A DNA stretch of 64,000 bases from Microbacterium capsulatum. Lineage in GTDB: Bacteria > Actinomycetota > Actinomycetes > Actinomycetales > Microbacteriaceae. Made by a program: the position numbers and the translations under genes. The DNA is taken from NCBI RefSeq assembly GCF_030865425.1, contig NZ_JAVFCB010000004.1, forward strand, positions 124,001 through 188,000, written 5' to 3'. This document shows, piece after piece, positions 61,901 to 64,000 of this stretch; position 1 is the stretch's first letter, and each line of letters begins with the position of its first letter. Under the pieces are notes generated by a model. It worked only from the letters and a program-made list of their open reading frames with translations, did not search any database and was not told the DNA's origin.

Positions 61901-64000
61901 TCGCGCCGATCCCCGCGGCCAACCTGTCCGAGCTCATCACGACGCCGGGCAACGTGCAGCAGGCCGTGATCAACGTCGCAGGGGCCCTCACCTACACCGC
62001 GGTCCTGTACCCGTACAACTGGGATCCGGCGGCGAACGGCAGCCCGAGCTTCTCCACCGGCTGCAAGCAGAACGCGATCTGCCCCCACTACCAGCCGCGC
62101 TTCGGCCACAACATCATCTACGGCGGCTGGGGCAACGGCGTCATCCACGCCGGTCCGGGACAGTCCGCGGTGTCCGGCGCCGAGGCCCCGGAGCTGGGCT
62201 ACGCCGACAACTTCGACATGAGCGGCACCGCGATCAACACGACGCCGTACGAGACCGACTGGTACCACCCGTTCAACCCGGGCAACCCGGCCGGCTGGCA
62301 CCCGCTCGGCGACGACGGGAACGGCAACGCCGCGCGCGCCGGGATGTCCGGAAAGTCGAGCTACTTCGACCCGTCCGACCCGCGCCGCGAGGTGTGGCTG
62401 AACTCGGTCGTCTCGAACGCCTTCGTGCTCGGCTCGCCGAACCCGCTGCTGTGCAAGACGATGGCGCTCAGCGCGACCTGCCTGCCGTTCTTCCTGACCT
62501 TCGACCCGACCGACGCGGGCCTGCCGCTCGACCTCACCTGGTACCCCGGCACGGGCGAGCCGCAGATGCCGACCACGGGCGACAAGGCGATCTTCGGCGA
62601 CCTCGGCAACGACGACATCGTCGCCGGCATGGGTCGGGTGCGGGTCTACGGCGGCTGGGGCAACGACCTCATCGACCTCCGCGCCGACACCCACGTCGAC
62701 GGCGGGCTCAACGACGGCCCGGTGCCGAACCTCGTCCGGGGCGCCGACGGCTCGTTCAGCCGCGCCACCGCGAACTTCGTGTGGGGAACCCCGGCCTGGG
62801 AGTCCCTCGCCTACGGCGGCGCAGGGCAGGACATCTTCTTCGCCGGAACCGGGGGAGACCGCCTGATCGACTGGGTCGGCAACCACAACAGCTACTACGT
62901 GCCGTTCTCGCAGTTCGGCATGCCGGCGGTCAGCCGCACCCTGCAGCCGTTCCTGCCCGAGTTCCTGTACGCCCTGTCCAAGAGCGATGGCGCCGACCAG
63001 ACGCTGATGACCCGATACGCGCCGTACGACGACCGCTACCAGGGCCTGGCGTCCCGCAACGGCGAGCCGTTCGGCGAGCTCGGCCTCGTCCTGCAGCACG
63101 ACGACGCATGGCACCAGCAGACCGGATCCCCGTTCAACCAGATGCCGGAGAACCTCGGCGGCGTCGCGAACGACGTGCAGAAGACCGCCAACGTGCGGCC
63201 GTTCAACTCCTCCGGCAGCATGCCGGTCGCCTCGGCCATGATGGCGCGTCTGTCGCTGCCGTCCGGGCAGGGCGTGAACCTGCCGTCCGGGACCAACCCG
63301 GCGGGCGCCTCCGCGGTGCCGTTCATCGTCGCGGGCACCCCGGGCGGCGCCGTCGTCTACGCGTTCACCCAGGGCTCACTCACCGTGAGCGGCGCCGGCA
63401 CGATCTCGGCGGCCGGCACCCTCGGCCTCGTGCTCGACCTGTCCGGCTTCGCCGACGGCACGATCGCCGTCACGGTCACCCTCACCGGTCCGACCGGGCA
63501 GGTCACGCGTCTCAGCTCGCTGATGGGCAAGAACAGCGTGGCCCCGCCCGCCGCGACGCTCGGCAGCGCCGCGTACGCGAACCTGGCGACCGAGGGATCC
63601 TTCCCGGTCACCGTGACCGGACAGGTCGGGTCGATCGCGAACGTCGTGATCACGGACGGCTCCTCGCCGATCGCGCGGGTGGCGAACGGCATGGACATGG
63701 TCGGATCCGGCGGCTCGGTCGTCATCCCGGTCGACGTCTCCGCGCTCATCGACGGCCTGCTCACGATCAGCGTCACGCTGACCAACGGAGCCGGGGTCAG
63801 CGCATCGACCGTGGTCACGGCCATCCTCGACACGACCCCGCCGCCGCTCACCGTGAGCGCGTACCCGCCGTACATCAACGCGTCGAACGCGTCGTCCTTC
63901 TCCTTCTACACGACCGGGCAGACCGGGGCGGTGATCGCGTACGCCTTCACCGACGGCACGACCACGGTCGGCGGCAGCAAGGCGGTGAACGGCAGCGGCC
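34825..64000 (+). CDS. Giant secreted multidomain beta-repeat protein (adhesin-like), 3' end beyond window
   Basis: One frame without a stop for at least 9,725 codons, still open at the window edge; the visible part alone should approach 1 MDa. It has a Sec signal peptide (1-46), an Ala/Gln-rich segment (108-140), STGSG repeats (202-310), a metzincin-like protease domain (about 330-446), a Pro/Thr linker (446-557), and a very long filamentous beta-strand region of Thr/Ala/Gly/Val-rich repeats (about 660-5700) with inserted modules. Further on come RTX-like and DGF-GQ modules (about 6650-8770) and Ig-like repeats (from about 9493). The composition resembles giant adhesins annotated as beta strand repeat or LEPR-XLL proteins, known mostly from Gram-negatives. 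GTG 34825 fits GGGAGG spacing and the signal peptide. Codon use equals that of its neighbours. The cell-wall anchor, if any, is outside the window. Function (adhesion, matrix, or contact-dependent proteolysis) is inferred. Confidence 0.9.
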   Translation, partial: MIAKTDDRRRCAPDRVGAHPWRTRAAAVVAAFVTALVMSFPTSASAVPLPTASASVVTTPAPAVPAATLALYRANGRARLDGMVAQQEFAAYADALSAYLAEKAAYDAAVAQAQAQAQAQAQAEAASQAAAAASAATTGTVSVSSGDPGTVVTVIPGTSTPAATDPTPTPQGQSSQMHCVRSADGNSVTCSSGTPSTGTAASTGSGSTGSGSTGSGSTGTGSTGTGSTGTGSTGTGTTGSGSTGSGSTGSGSTGSGSTGTGSTGTGSTGTGSTGSGTTGTGSTGTGSTGSGTTGTGSTGTTGTGSGSTGTSPSPLMAASAPATPVAAPAVLTQAQLDAAVAQAKSEWLAVDPNADFSGFSASVGDLGAGWLGSENSGSVVIDAHAAGWGWDVTFPNDPASAHMNLLTVVRHELGHVLGLGHTPGTVMTPTLSAGQSYGVDASLLPAPAPAPAPAPAPAPAPATTTTTPAPTASAPAATTPAPTSGTAGSAPAASTAPTAPAPSTAPSSTATPTVTAPTAAPTTPAPTTPAPTTAPSSPTPTTSSPTAPSAPNPAPTTWVVQLPVGTGTLAFRTDGTVTFATASGTVSRTYTGLTEIDVQGGHDDTLVVDRGTANPALTVRFDGGTGYNTLNFAGTAANTASRPVDAHSGTVVLDATTVIYSRIAPMSVSGSSDVTVDFGSGDATCTLSPSTTAGSLNMNCPGSAEVTDFATPTSSLTITGTGNDVLHLAGALNLAAAKLNVVFRQILFDSGMSLTAGDVSLTASQTVTGGVLSNAVSCAVNGTPATHCANTAISFTNATVTANSLSATATSTVTPDSFYGIVVSDHAAVTVQGGSIHTTGALALSATASVPTFTASEKYTDNIIIGAGATVSIGGAAQLSSGTTADFASTSDVHGTANPLVDGGKSEGSAGGDGSTAQQDAAVATILVFSNALTTLTGTATLAATGDAALHAINHVNVAATGDASPASSGAGIAVVSVNQNTTASIDSASTTAITAADLTVAADSDTGATATAQTSPKGSTGNDKSVNDPSRANGQAQTADGPAGGSSGSSTGIAGALGVVVLTGGTHAFIAPATGSVTVTTTGTQTVHAASKNVDAASASGGSADGSGGIGIGIAVDVATFSTEAYLKGGATLNGSGVTVEAVAPGQSQYGATAQSGAAGSGSVGLAGSLAINVAVVKTLAEVRGAPTVNAALTLTGGSNVQDRTDASSKKDGTGKSIGVGASISVDVVDDTTNAGVTSGATLSGVHALTVNATGTSDSGTTAKSGAKGGGSLTFTAVVALNVDNVTTTAGIADGADLHTTGAIAAHATQTAKTATTATGATDGGNLAIGASFAMTLAKHRVDSSLGRNAVSDSGDVSFQADGTSDTDTEASASTAGTKGEKSSSDPSGDTTTVNGKGDSQASFGNGRSSTNGGSGSRTSTPAAKSGDGSGGSGGTSITVAAAIAFNIVDSTSSSRLADGQSVTATAGQVTLGTTNTTHAKAIATGAASTGSSLTIGAAVAVNLVDITNEATVGAGSTVHAMGLTLKALMNPALTGATHTIDAEATAGASSSDGTLGLAGAFAMNLLNEKTTAAVYASPLGGGGVAITGGGDVSMSGGSSGSSTTKAAAEQSGGATVGIGASIGLNLVNNDVFTGFDLNSSAANGPPVTGAGKITLNSSNADALTNETDAGGQGGKVTVTPSVAVSIANESSKAAFGMGPAVHASGAISATATFTGSVDTTAKGDTTVGSTAGVGLSLALAVVNHTVDAHTERDLYSGGAITFSATGSSQTTSQAEASASGAKNDGQDTNSKADNNLGNANSTQKANNADGKDSGKSSTPKTGTADGKDNSSSSSPSLSVAAALAINIVTTVSTAYLADGLTISAAGVLTLTSSAHTDSSAHGKGDTTAKAAVGVGAGVGVNSVDITNRASTGSANITATGVDAEAGMTDIAGTANHDVLRHWNGTSWDIIDRGKDLPGPYAGEYFHLTADDGSNGKGVYQYDGSGSGSWGTAVLAGDVPEQAKLSDCTHSSSPAFCVLTVPNAGHPQGSLYRWDGSAWQYAGDASGDKLPTDGPKDKDYYQLTADDGLTHSAGLYRFASSGHTWTSLGNTFSHGIDLPASPTTDQIFQLDEHEFEAQAESGAGDSTTIGVAGSVAINIVKNRSEAVVPAGASLTLSSADLILKSRSTERDAAKATSKAETGDSVGVGASVALNIFSGQDAVTLLPSNRVRSEVVDGATVTGGRNVDIEAKGWRQISTEVEAGTKTSGDNPAITPAVALVVSNHDTVTARLGTGSALTVSGTVTVAAEHTNEIDTSGKAEAASKDVAIGAIVALNVVLDWNTLAAIDRSISGTAVTIEATSEMADAANATASARGSSDSDNDSDKKSDQQIKDNPNTSGATDGKTTPKSNDQTTSANSSSSGKTGQSGGGTGIAASIAWNWIEATNEARIGGGITVTATGGAVKVSASDLTGNTAKAISTAFDLTSGSTEIGAAVGFNYLNLTNKAHVLQGATVTGAGVTVEAITPAGKHDDFIIWAFAAAGGKSGTSFAASAGINVLNLYTAARIGQGATVTSTAGIDVNALTDMRLLNLALSGALSTSGKGIGGAFAVNILPAVSTIASVCSGSDPTTDPDCTGSSAVTTLQASGAIGVTAHQTYAPLAPTTGNSTIDNHLPAISSFALGGAVGGDGLAVSATIVVDVLLFDTEAYIGDSAKVNQTATGDSGQSVTVSAQDDTNIVDVSGGLALSGGSASVAGSIIVLVMTKDVKARIGAGAKVAAGGGVSVTATSTENLLEIVVGGSASDSSAAVAGTFAVIVINPGDHSTSATIGDNAVVHAGGDVAVTASDTADKLSIASGNVAISTSSAGIGASLALLVRNGDVVATIGNSADIEADGTTGLTVSATQVGNILLVAVAGAGGNNAGVAGSVSIDVLTDVTTAGIGSSTTVNCVGVSCTNSSGNASQAVAVTASDTTTILALAGAVAVGGTAGVGVGLDVEDLHKTTSATIGSSSTVHANGDVVVTSTSSEDIKSVSAGVSAGGTAAVTVNAAVPVISVTTTAGIGSSANVRAGGNVIVSADEGMSLFVIAGNISAGGTAAIGAGVAVPVVTKTTNATIGSSAIVTALGGATTHGTVNTGGYSTSGTDTRFDPRGYQGGYPGGPLPNSPMPQGLMVDGTTINLGYTHHFVEGQQVVYDAGGGKPITGLSDGATYFVHLVNGCGTCIQIRGPNADSPIITGMSLPSGMMSESQRFIPTNTPGAAGDDAPRFNPATDLGTDFIVLPYDPKAADGDPVVYSAAGGAPIGGLVDGATYYIVDHTPTHFQIARTKCEATLNADDCKHDGMAVPGAKAPITFSSTGSGRSHSFVRSGQLPGADAGQTGPQTITTGTSSGFSGVAVTATNSDYIASVGVSAGAAGTVAVNLSGSISVLTVHTTASIGDHAKINCATAACTANDGSAASGQSLRVAAGNNYRTLGIAASVAVSGTASVGLSAAVRVVELHADAYIDHDAIVNAKHNIEVVSHTSDAVISVNLAAAGATVGVAGTVGVTVLKTFTNAYTGDKVTLRSDGNIAVLASDDTSLILVTASLAVGWVGVGVGVDVVVAKKSTQAYLGTNNTVTVKGLGNAYGCAGSGAAEGDGCVDSGAIANDRFGTQTVNGLAVQAGSTEKLFGIVAGLAAGFVGVSGNVGVSILTVGVAAYIDDGTTVNKGSGTIIGGVASNQSVSVTATDRLDSLTFAGGVAGGFVGAAGGIDIGVANVSVTSYIGAADVWANGGVAVNALAIKHVSSYAVSVGGGFVGLAGAVSVWSIGTTPTDQYNSDANGPQRGGYSSANSYTTGDVVTSSGHTYVARQNSDPTNAHAPSDTAYWELSDPKSAATGDSGATSAQGQADGAASGSGDGWGSALSGTAAQKVATYQAGHAYKNGVIVTDGSGHYYQANVAFTSGVSIAADGTKWTPINAPYASYASSGGDRANQGLAAASPGGSTTADTFNPTAGHPAPPAGTSATIYGTVHSMQSDVQVSADDRLDVVVLAGAASVGLGALGAGISVLTIGLHTDAGVANTASVSAAGTVGVHSNLTENVTDIAVTGSVAGISVTGQIVVLSDTSSQAAHIDSGASIPTAGTAIDVTTLATRTITAYAVGITLAAGAVGVAVAVLNLSGDTTATIGTVAIGSGGAIGGINVTATDHVSPNILAVSAQGGILAGISGIVAILNYTGTTRAASAAHGTVTIGGTGVTVSATGTRTDMTPVAVNISTGAAAVGFTLLIASSGRHTESELGGDVTTSGGVDVETNASNVVSATTPGVAIGAAAITAMIPIATISGHTTAKLTGNIGGSSGVTVHASGENHANAEVDILGIAGLSLNVGVAKATVADGADIAATVTADASITSSGTVAVTADIHGTNTRNEAIAIGRNLSAGFVGSGAVFAAQAILGGAVHAELSGSVTSSASVAVSAIGVNRAESQLLVVSVGGLAGIAVSLADAEIHSAAKVEAVSVHGTAARTITSGGPVTFDAESHNTAFTKTQMGSGGGLFGVSVSVPTADIAGATTASVDSGVGAASLSVTANGTNNATTTTDMLSIGGLAGVGADDSHATIESSALVTAAVGSHSTVTLTGAAMVSAVKNNTVKSTTGSVNASLGASVGAIGSEAEDHGGSTASFAGELVTAGQLTVKTDATDSATTALFVVSVALGVGASIVSATGNIDGADAALLGGTTNIHSPDTAITVHAGRGAIALTNVTGGAGGILGSGTDMKAIATVGGSVSASVGDGATVGTVSGRPGSLSVTSDDAAVAGGGAKAGAGSIGLTIGAAIGSATVNPTVQAYLGTGVHVVLGTGATNGLTVTAISHRAQAVGTAKVVGGGIANVGLPAADATSSPTVDAHFGASTTILAGGTVTLDAESLADPQGAQLTDDITGLNADGGAAPDDTVLFPQHGLSTGDQVMYSSSNPIGGLRNGHVYSAIVPTVSGEADPDHVGFGVTWTAASIDALSLGSATSGTDTARGLLRFSGPHHFENGDALIYRYDAAHASSIGLTNGGVYYVRVVDANTIALYTAQADALQAATVFHTGDVSGDLIGGTPFTAGQQVTYRSAPASTFTHGAGIPAVGSHPACAYCNHAVDVNVDGSGHVTGDNGGAYNVYLPTVNVDPVSHAVTLSDHNLQTGEAVIYRISDASQKIPELTVGATYYVIRIDAYTIRLAATYCDSVGHAGDASCPSGSVVTPIHISAPPESRAVQAFAPAGIGLTDGSTYTVGSRNGSGQITLTGQSLTTSHVFGDQTLFLAGASLTAGSGAQELILQLTGSLTGTQKLLAADGTSLRSASPPPGNGVTTAAASGGGGGAGSFTSQTSQTTIDPTVRAYDAAASITVGGNVGISATTHTNATATTSNGSGGLISGAGVSSHVDGTANTSAFVGTGPDGISGNTAATQVSAGGVGITAGGMVRVFSTATFVANADADTESGGLAGGSVSHAEVHLTDNTASVVGAGAHVVGGSVNMLATTTGSNITSHSKSIFIAFAGFATAKAVSELKSHDTALVDSQTGTPTWVEGDGGVDIRAFHSGNARSHDDDPECWCIGPSYSDGYDNLEFSETAASHSGATVVAGTRIQYGVNTNDQSLDPADPSPWHLAHPAGQTHLALYVQAETKAGDPVDNTGTRDVDWNADVIIHEGPSPLLIIGPDGHVVTAVNITVNGVSNPAPGTDFSGGGVIEVNDLVNHDTGDVLMSSSSGTIRNSLNGGAAPSTHYWGTFYYRDNWAAVTILNHSTLRLVVDDITVLNVGTPTVTLAAPTVSAMFAIVRHVDPTLVTITNDAPTSSPDLLVNGTILNPIGETDISSTGSISSSTVRGGSSSTFSGPHTDLIRTNILHLVAGTSIAASGTYLNIDLVQWAGHDEDLTANSGTSQYLDLQTLLRDPAIANPQTPAYVIPIDHLVAGDSIFVRLQATQYQTSVGSVPGIQVTATPGPSGQYVSFYHPDSAYCFYPDGCTSPHPTLEPGAFATGGSATASTYDFSLLDAGSHGNNGQIDVFAANDAPSATRINIVGLVLIEQPASGVTAATYGTVNADTNGFITLTEKYGDLRAGLIRSTDDDVTLTAPGSIYDAPQPSPNPPASGHTPAAATPQVVGVNITLTAQNGSIGLDSNFLEIRSSIDRFGVLNAQAPAVIRVSQITGDLHVDTVTTCYGASATSCANISLTNFHGSITDGHGAGSGGTAANVIGNTIDLLAQFGSIGAADGTNDLKLDSAKGSGCTNHYTLLYQGANYQNATDAQRAVTATCDVAAQADGSIFLTEVAGPMNVLLAHAGENPGNVTGPNSVRLTTTETGVEGNDILLLHSGSTLVVENAPQTVLQGLIESDGGNIVLRSADDIVTDPSSIILAIANTTAGIVTDPNQQANATGNIDIYGDCHNAASGACSMPTLDTTAPDPTIGDGTVIVLRSGQAAAGGLPGEIANGTGGLTRVFGNSEADTIVFDRTILVGQTRAYGDGSPTQTGVYAPLCNGPPNMCVDTFVVNRLQSMVTLGQQVSRGATLTLDGQSGSNVYSIFTSGSQFTSNNYEINVLGSHAPADGTDTLNIYGYDTYTAGSPDSTGIDPSTQHEYATNDIFLLRGTPAGILGETAARPALYQGTGAHPASADPYSAGSGFVALLHSTLAATQANLGGTTTTGTTGVYGVERINYDSAINGGLHVYALGGNDYFAVDDNAAATYLDGGSGDNQFQIGQLYGERRSAGAVASPAPSYGASGNLAAENVFDVATVATTRGWLSRGTSAPLVAQGGTGNNTFTVYSNHAVVHLEGDGGNNLFIVRGFALAQTDAVGNIILPGGCTTIEAPACIPIPITTNGYSTAAQTDVRTGAGNNQVEYNMNAPVSVDGGTGFNKLIILGTEFADHIVVTDHGIFGAGMSVTYRNVQVIEVDALEGDDVIDVLSTAPGVAVRVIGGLGSNQINVAGDVSGNVYSRDINGTSGTINLAVITQDQLYKDIVIPGVAVSVAQGSQGAVIITEHAGGTVVKETQNGQATRPPIGTIDSYSVRLAQAPTSTVYIAVTAEPDIRLNREGTPQGDSILLATTPLGSVPNPGTTTADSDFYRHVLVDALATDLPQRALVLVFTPGNWQIPQLVWAGAMNDALDDGLRTYEISHSVLSADPFYANATVRNVEVTKIDPGTPAILVTDLGNTNTTGISIASRFTDGVGTGSTTFTSATANFTLSDVGQPISSIDGSVAIPANTVILSVVDAHTVVLSAAVANATGIHFALPSRLAAVQQYRDGATTNGSNILYSASAGFNGGDVGRGIVEADTGSAIPAGATILAVAADGTWAQLSVAATATATGLVFAIPDRNASNLILGGSGNATSAISGYASVVLAAQPSAPVTVTITAANDARISLSSTDPRFHVVTAAFGTTAGVYTITFSTSDWSTPVIVKEDATPHYSIADPHNSYLVASVTSGGPEYTGVDNSLTPWDVLVMNDLTPAGIVQAPADMVVTKCGDALCTVPGPGSSISVRLAAPPSKDVTVALVTDGQTDIVTDGVRVVNAAIGAQKTVTFFTGNVTIAGLVVTLAATELGSFVADGFAIGQQIQLTGAGAPLTATITAVTATTMTLSAAPAAGPHAVTIGRVVNAGLFTGSVIYDSAAGTLRRADGSSWLDDGFLEGQIFKIGASGTMLKIQALTGSTSTKVDILTVTDKAALAAVLGASGTMTLTLTQWAAQVTFTSSNWYQPVAMGVVADPKFTVPPGNASLLSFPKTPHLLSAIRGPLSVEGGPTAGNHSALQLPVMMAQEGNALPFGIGIQPPEAQQVNVLNIFDDGAQQNQTGVLSSTTLTGYGMGPGLDFTHHKGYEPGNPAKPTFGEPPVFPSGISFGSVTVDPTTGQIQTNASLSTIQSLNILEGQGNDTLTVTGTLVGGPYTNDDGTPGTTFVHGGLTALHGGGAAVLSITGNFDITPTTITRDDGTAWAADQFAVGQQLMWNGTPIGMITAVNGAVITFVGSGPAAGTGVHGTVAVFDPAVHVTTNVNVVGNTLIRTDMRSWVEAGFSIGQLVTVNGVVVGTVTGFTGPTQDILQLSATVVPPCTSGTVCTVTVAQAAASGNAVRYGGNVFTVTGGGGPGPGATPPTASGTFTTGLSGTSPTLTRASGSWIADGFIYGMVLQVGGLPAWTITGVTATVLTLSGPVFTNPAVSVAVVGYAPSPLVVYGATSQDGIWYSGDPHTQTSRVFGSKPFPNQVGVGTPQFVFPVANPFRHAGNNVIDASALFAGVPNGQVPSVGLTIYGGPGDDTIYGSQAGDVIAGGSGNNTIHGGRGDNIILGANGVNTNVITRAVSFPTVNNSVYEDADPLVAGNNLIYGDVPGATATDRYGDYDNIIFGAMGVVVQDTQEATVGVITAGPLGGTRSVTGSLTSHAPSGSALNGVATVTCAAACFRLTDVGLAIADTAGTLLSAGTIITAVSADLTTATLSRNAIGGASVGSASFTVGPPQGYCRPTGASALNVYCPASGITPWGDARVEKIQTTHDILAAYSDATQNHGDNRIYASGGDNVIVGGDGANDIQGGPGRNLIIGGSVALNRAPHLFDYRNPRFQDLTGTQIYSTTPGSLTQSLTDGLAQNDPTGHAWWGDFLSGTGGILLSVPLGDANRPTQLQDSANKGADYIAGGSGSAMIFGESNDNIIQAHGSIDLTAPASLTGYPTGSNGSPSIGSVFGGAATCSFRGSFLGNRVGACRDSANALLINPSVDDDAALQYRLTGSLVFGAHTIARTDGLWWADAGIAVGQTLTVNGAMVGVVTAVSQGTLTVTGAPAPASCTSLPCTVIATVAATDGEAYVEGGRGNNTIFANRGQNDIIGGNSNLFSLTLPSERASGSNFIFGGSGLNAGREDCGDGVLDATNHCITNPNGHAHDANVIVANNGQIIRLVGTNHTYGAGNGVAMSVGYLNFNYDVNGYPAATERIIARAVNLLDATPGGPDLANQAGPQVTGAAASNGWGDIGGNPIVVDGVHLMRGSEIHAESGDAFIYGGPADDVIYGGGQNDTIITGYADNWVSGGRGDTCIIGGGGRCFASRNSSSYGEPLYGIAPIPAANLSELITTPGNVQQAVINVAGALTYTAVLYPYNWDPAANGSPSFSTGCKQNAICPHYQPRFGHNIIYGGWGNGVIHAGPGQSAVSGAEAPELGYADNFDMSGTAINTTPYETDWYHPFNPGNPAGWHPLGDDGNGNAARAGMSGKSSYFDPSDPRREVWLNSVVSNAFVLGSPNPLLCKTMALSATCLPFFLTFDPTDAGLPLDLTWYPGTGEPQMPTTGDKAIFGDLGNDDIVAGMGRVRVYGGWGNDLIDLRADTHVDGGLNDGPVPNLVRGADGSFSRATANFVWGTPAWESLAYGGAGQDIFFAGTGGDRLIDWVGNHNSYYVPFSQFGMPAVSRTLQPFLPEFLYALSKSDGADQTLMTRYAPYDDRYQGLASRNGEPFGELGLVLQHDDAWHQQTGSPFNQMPENLGGVANDVQKTANVRPFNSSGSMPVASAMMARLSLPSGQGVNLPSGTNPAGASAVPFIVAGTPGGAVVYAFTQGSLTVSGAGTISAAGTLGLVLDLSGFADGTIAVTVTLTGPTGQVTRLSSLMGKNSVAPPAATLGSAAYANLATEGSFPVTVTGQVGSIANVVITDGSSPIARVANGMDMVGSGGSVVIPVDVSALIDGLLTISVTLTNGAGVSASTVVTAILDTTPPPLTVSAYPPYINASNASSFSFYTTGQTGAVIAYAFTDGTTTVGGSKAVNGSG
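35428..35757 (+). repeat. 15-bp tandem repeat encoding STGSG/STGTG
   Basis: About 22 consecutive 15-bp units of the form TCGACCGG(C/G)(A/T)(C/G)GGG(T/A), read as Ser-Thr-Gly-Ser/Thr-Gly (residues 202-310 of the giant protein). It is a flexible, hydroxyl-rich spacer between the N-terminal segment and the protease domain, and a likely O-glycosylation target. Because 15 is a multiple of three, unit gain or loss keeps the frame. Confidence 0.9.
35812..36162 (+). other. Metzincin/matrixin-like protease domain in the giant protein
   Basis: Residues about 330-446. The zinc motif HELGHVLGLGH is at 411-421 (His411, Glu412, His415, His421), and Met427 in GTVMTPTLS six residues later fits the Met-turn of metzincins. 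Upstream, VVIDAHAAGWGW near 374-385 resembles the segment that precedes the zinc motif in matrixin-like domains of other giant bacterial proteins. All key residues are present, so activity is plausible. No propeptide cysteine switch was recognised. Confidence 0.82.
36163..36495 (+). other. Pro/Ala/Thr-rich linker of the giant protein
   Basis: Residues about 447-557, beginning with (Pro-Ala)n and continuing as Thr/Pro/Ala runs. Extended stalk-like composition with many Thr, suitable for O-mannosylation. It separates the protease domain from the beta-repeat body. Confidence 0.85.
40651..41160 (+). other. Triple Trp-rich module (WNGTSW / WDGSAW) in the giant protein
   Basis: Residues about 1943-2112. 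Three related units each carry a W/Y-x-G-(T/S)-x-W core followed by a short loop, LP, then a DYYxLTADDG or EYFHLTADDG strand and a (V/L)Y(Q/R)(Y/W) turn. Aromatic density is far above the flanking filament. This suggests a small bladed or ligand-binding insert, possibly for sugars. I do not recognise a named family. Confidence 0.65.
44281..44770 (+). other. First pair of 'GD-V-Y ... GATYYV' modules
   Basis: Residues about 3153-3315. Two units of roughly 75-80 residues read: hydrophobic strand, (E/D)G(Q/D)xVVY, I-x-GL-x-DGATY(F/Y), strand, F/IQI. The same pattern returns at 49495-50345. Similar modules are known from other giant bacterial repeat proteins (GLTDGTTYYV type), where their role is not established. 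Confidence 0.65.
46231..46632 (+). other. Two carbohydrate-binding-like modules in the giant protein
   Basis: Residues about 3803-3936. Unit one reads SYTTGDVVTSSGHTYVARQN ... YWEL, and unit two reads AYKNGVIVTDGSGHYYQANV ... WTPI. The order Y-x(2)-G-x-V ... G-x-x-Y-x-A ... W is that of CBM5/12-type (ChiC-like) chitin-binding modules, about 45 residues each. They are separated by an acidic Gly/Ala linker. Binding to chitin or another polysaccharide is inferred. Confidence 0.6.
49495..50345 (+). other. Second group of 'GD-V-Y ... YYV' modules
   Basis: Residues about 4891-5174. At least three units, with cores HGLSTGDQVMYSS, HHFENGDALIYRY and HNLQTGEAVIYRI, each followed by a GL/EL-T-x-G-x-x-YYV strand and TIALYTAQAD or TIRLAATY. 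They match the pair at 44281-44770 in pattern, showing reuse of one module at two places in the protein. Confidence 0.65.
54772..55500 (+). other. First RTX-like Gly/Asp repeat block
   Basis: Residues about 6650-6892. Repeats such as ALGGNDYFAVDD, LDGGSGDNQFQIG, AQGGTGNNTFTVYS, LEGDGGNNLFIVRG and LEGDDVIDVLS follow the G-G-x-G-(D/N)-x-hydrophobic pattern of RTX/haemolysin calcium-binding nonapeptides, spaced widely. They suggest a calcium-stabilised beta roll. Confidence 0.7.
56281..59280 (+). repeat. Recurrent 'DGFxxGQ' modules of the giant protein
   Basis: Residues about 7153-8152, with further copies near 59860-60110 and 60920-61130. Units of about 60-80 residues share: strand, (S/R)xDG(S/T)xW, (D/E)(D/A)(G/Q)FxxGQ, short V-x-V-x-G strand, (T/M)ITxV, and a final LTLSG-like strand. 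Examples are SWLDDGFLEGQIFKI, AWAADQFAVGQQL, SWVEAGFSIGQLVTV and SWIADGFIYGMVLQV. At least six copies are clear. I cannot assign a known family. Confidence 0.7.
59506..62880 (+). other. Second RTX-like repeat region
   Basis: Residues about 8228-9352. Clusters such as YGGPGDDTIYGSQAG, AGGSGNNTIHGGRGDNIILG (59506-59630), GGDNVIVGGDGANDIQGG (60298-60360), EGGRGNNTIFANRGQNDIIG (61159-61220), YGGPADDVIYGGGQNDTI (61729-61785) and FGDLGNDDIVAGMG with YGGWGNDLIDL (62596-62685) follow the GGxGxDxhx calcium-binding nonapeptide pattern. They are interspersed with unrelated inserts. In Gram-negatives such repeats mark type I secretion substrates; here the protein has a Sec signal. Confidence 0.8.
63301..64000 (+). 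other. Ig-like repeats at the visible end of the giant protein
   Basis: Residues from about 9493 to the window edge. Three tandem units of roughly 75-90 residues alternate strands such as VVYAFTQGSLTVSG, LDLSGFADGTIAVTVTLTG, VVIPVDVSALIDGLLTIS and VTLTNGAGVS, with a proline junction DTTPPPLTV. This is the pattern of bacterial Ig-like stalk domains in large adhesins. More copies and any anchor lie beyond base 64000. Confidence 0.65.

Noticed and set aside
34804..63114. A 9,436-codon open frame on the minus strand, opposite the giant gene
   Set aside because: It is the exact codon-aligned antisense of the plus-strand gene and is open only because the sense gene avoids TTA, CTA and TCA. Its translation is Arg/Asp/Val/Gly/Ala noise without domains, signal peptide or plausible start.
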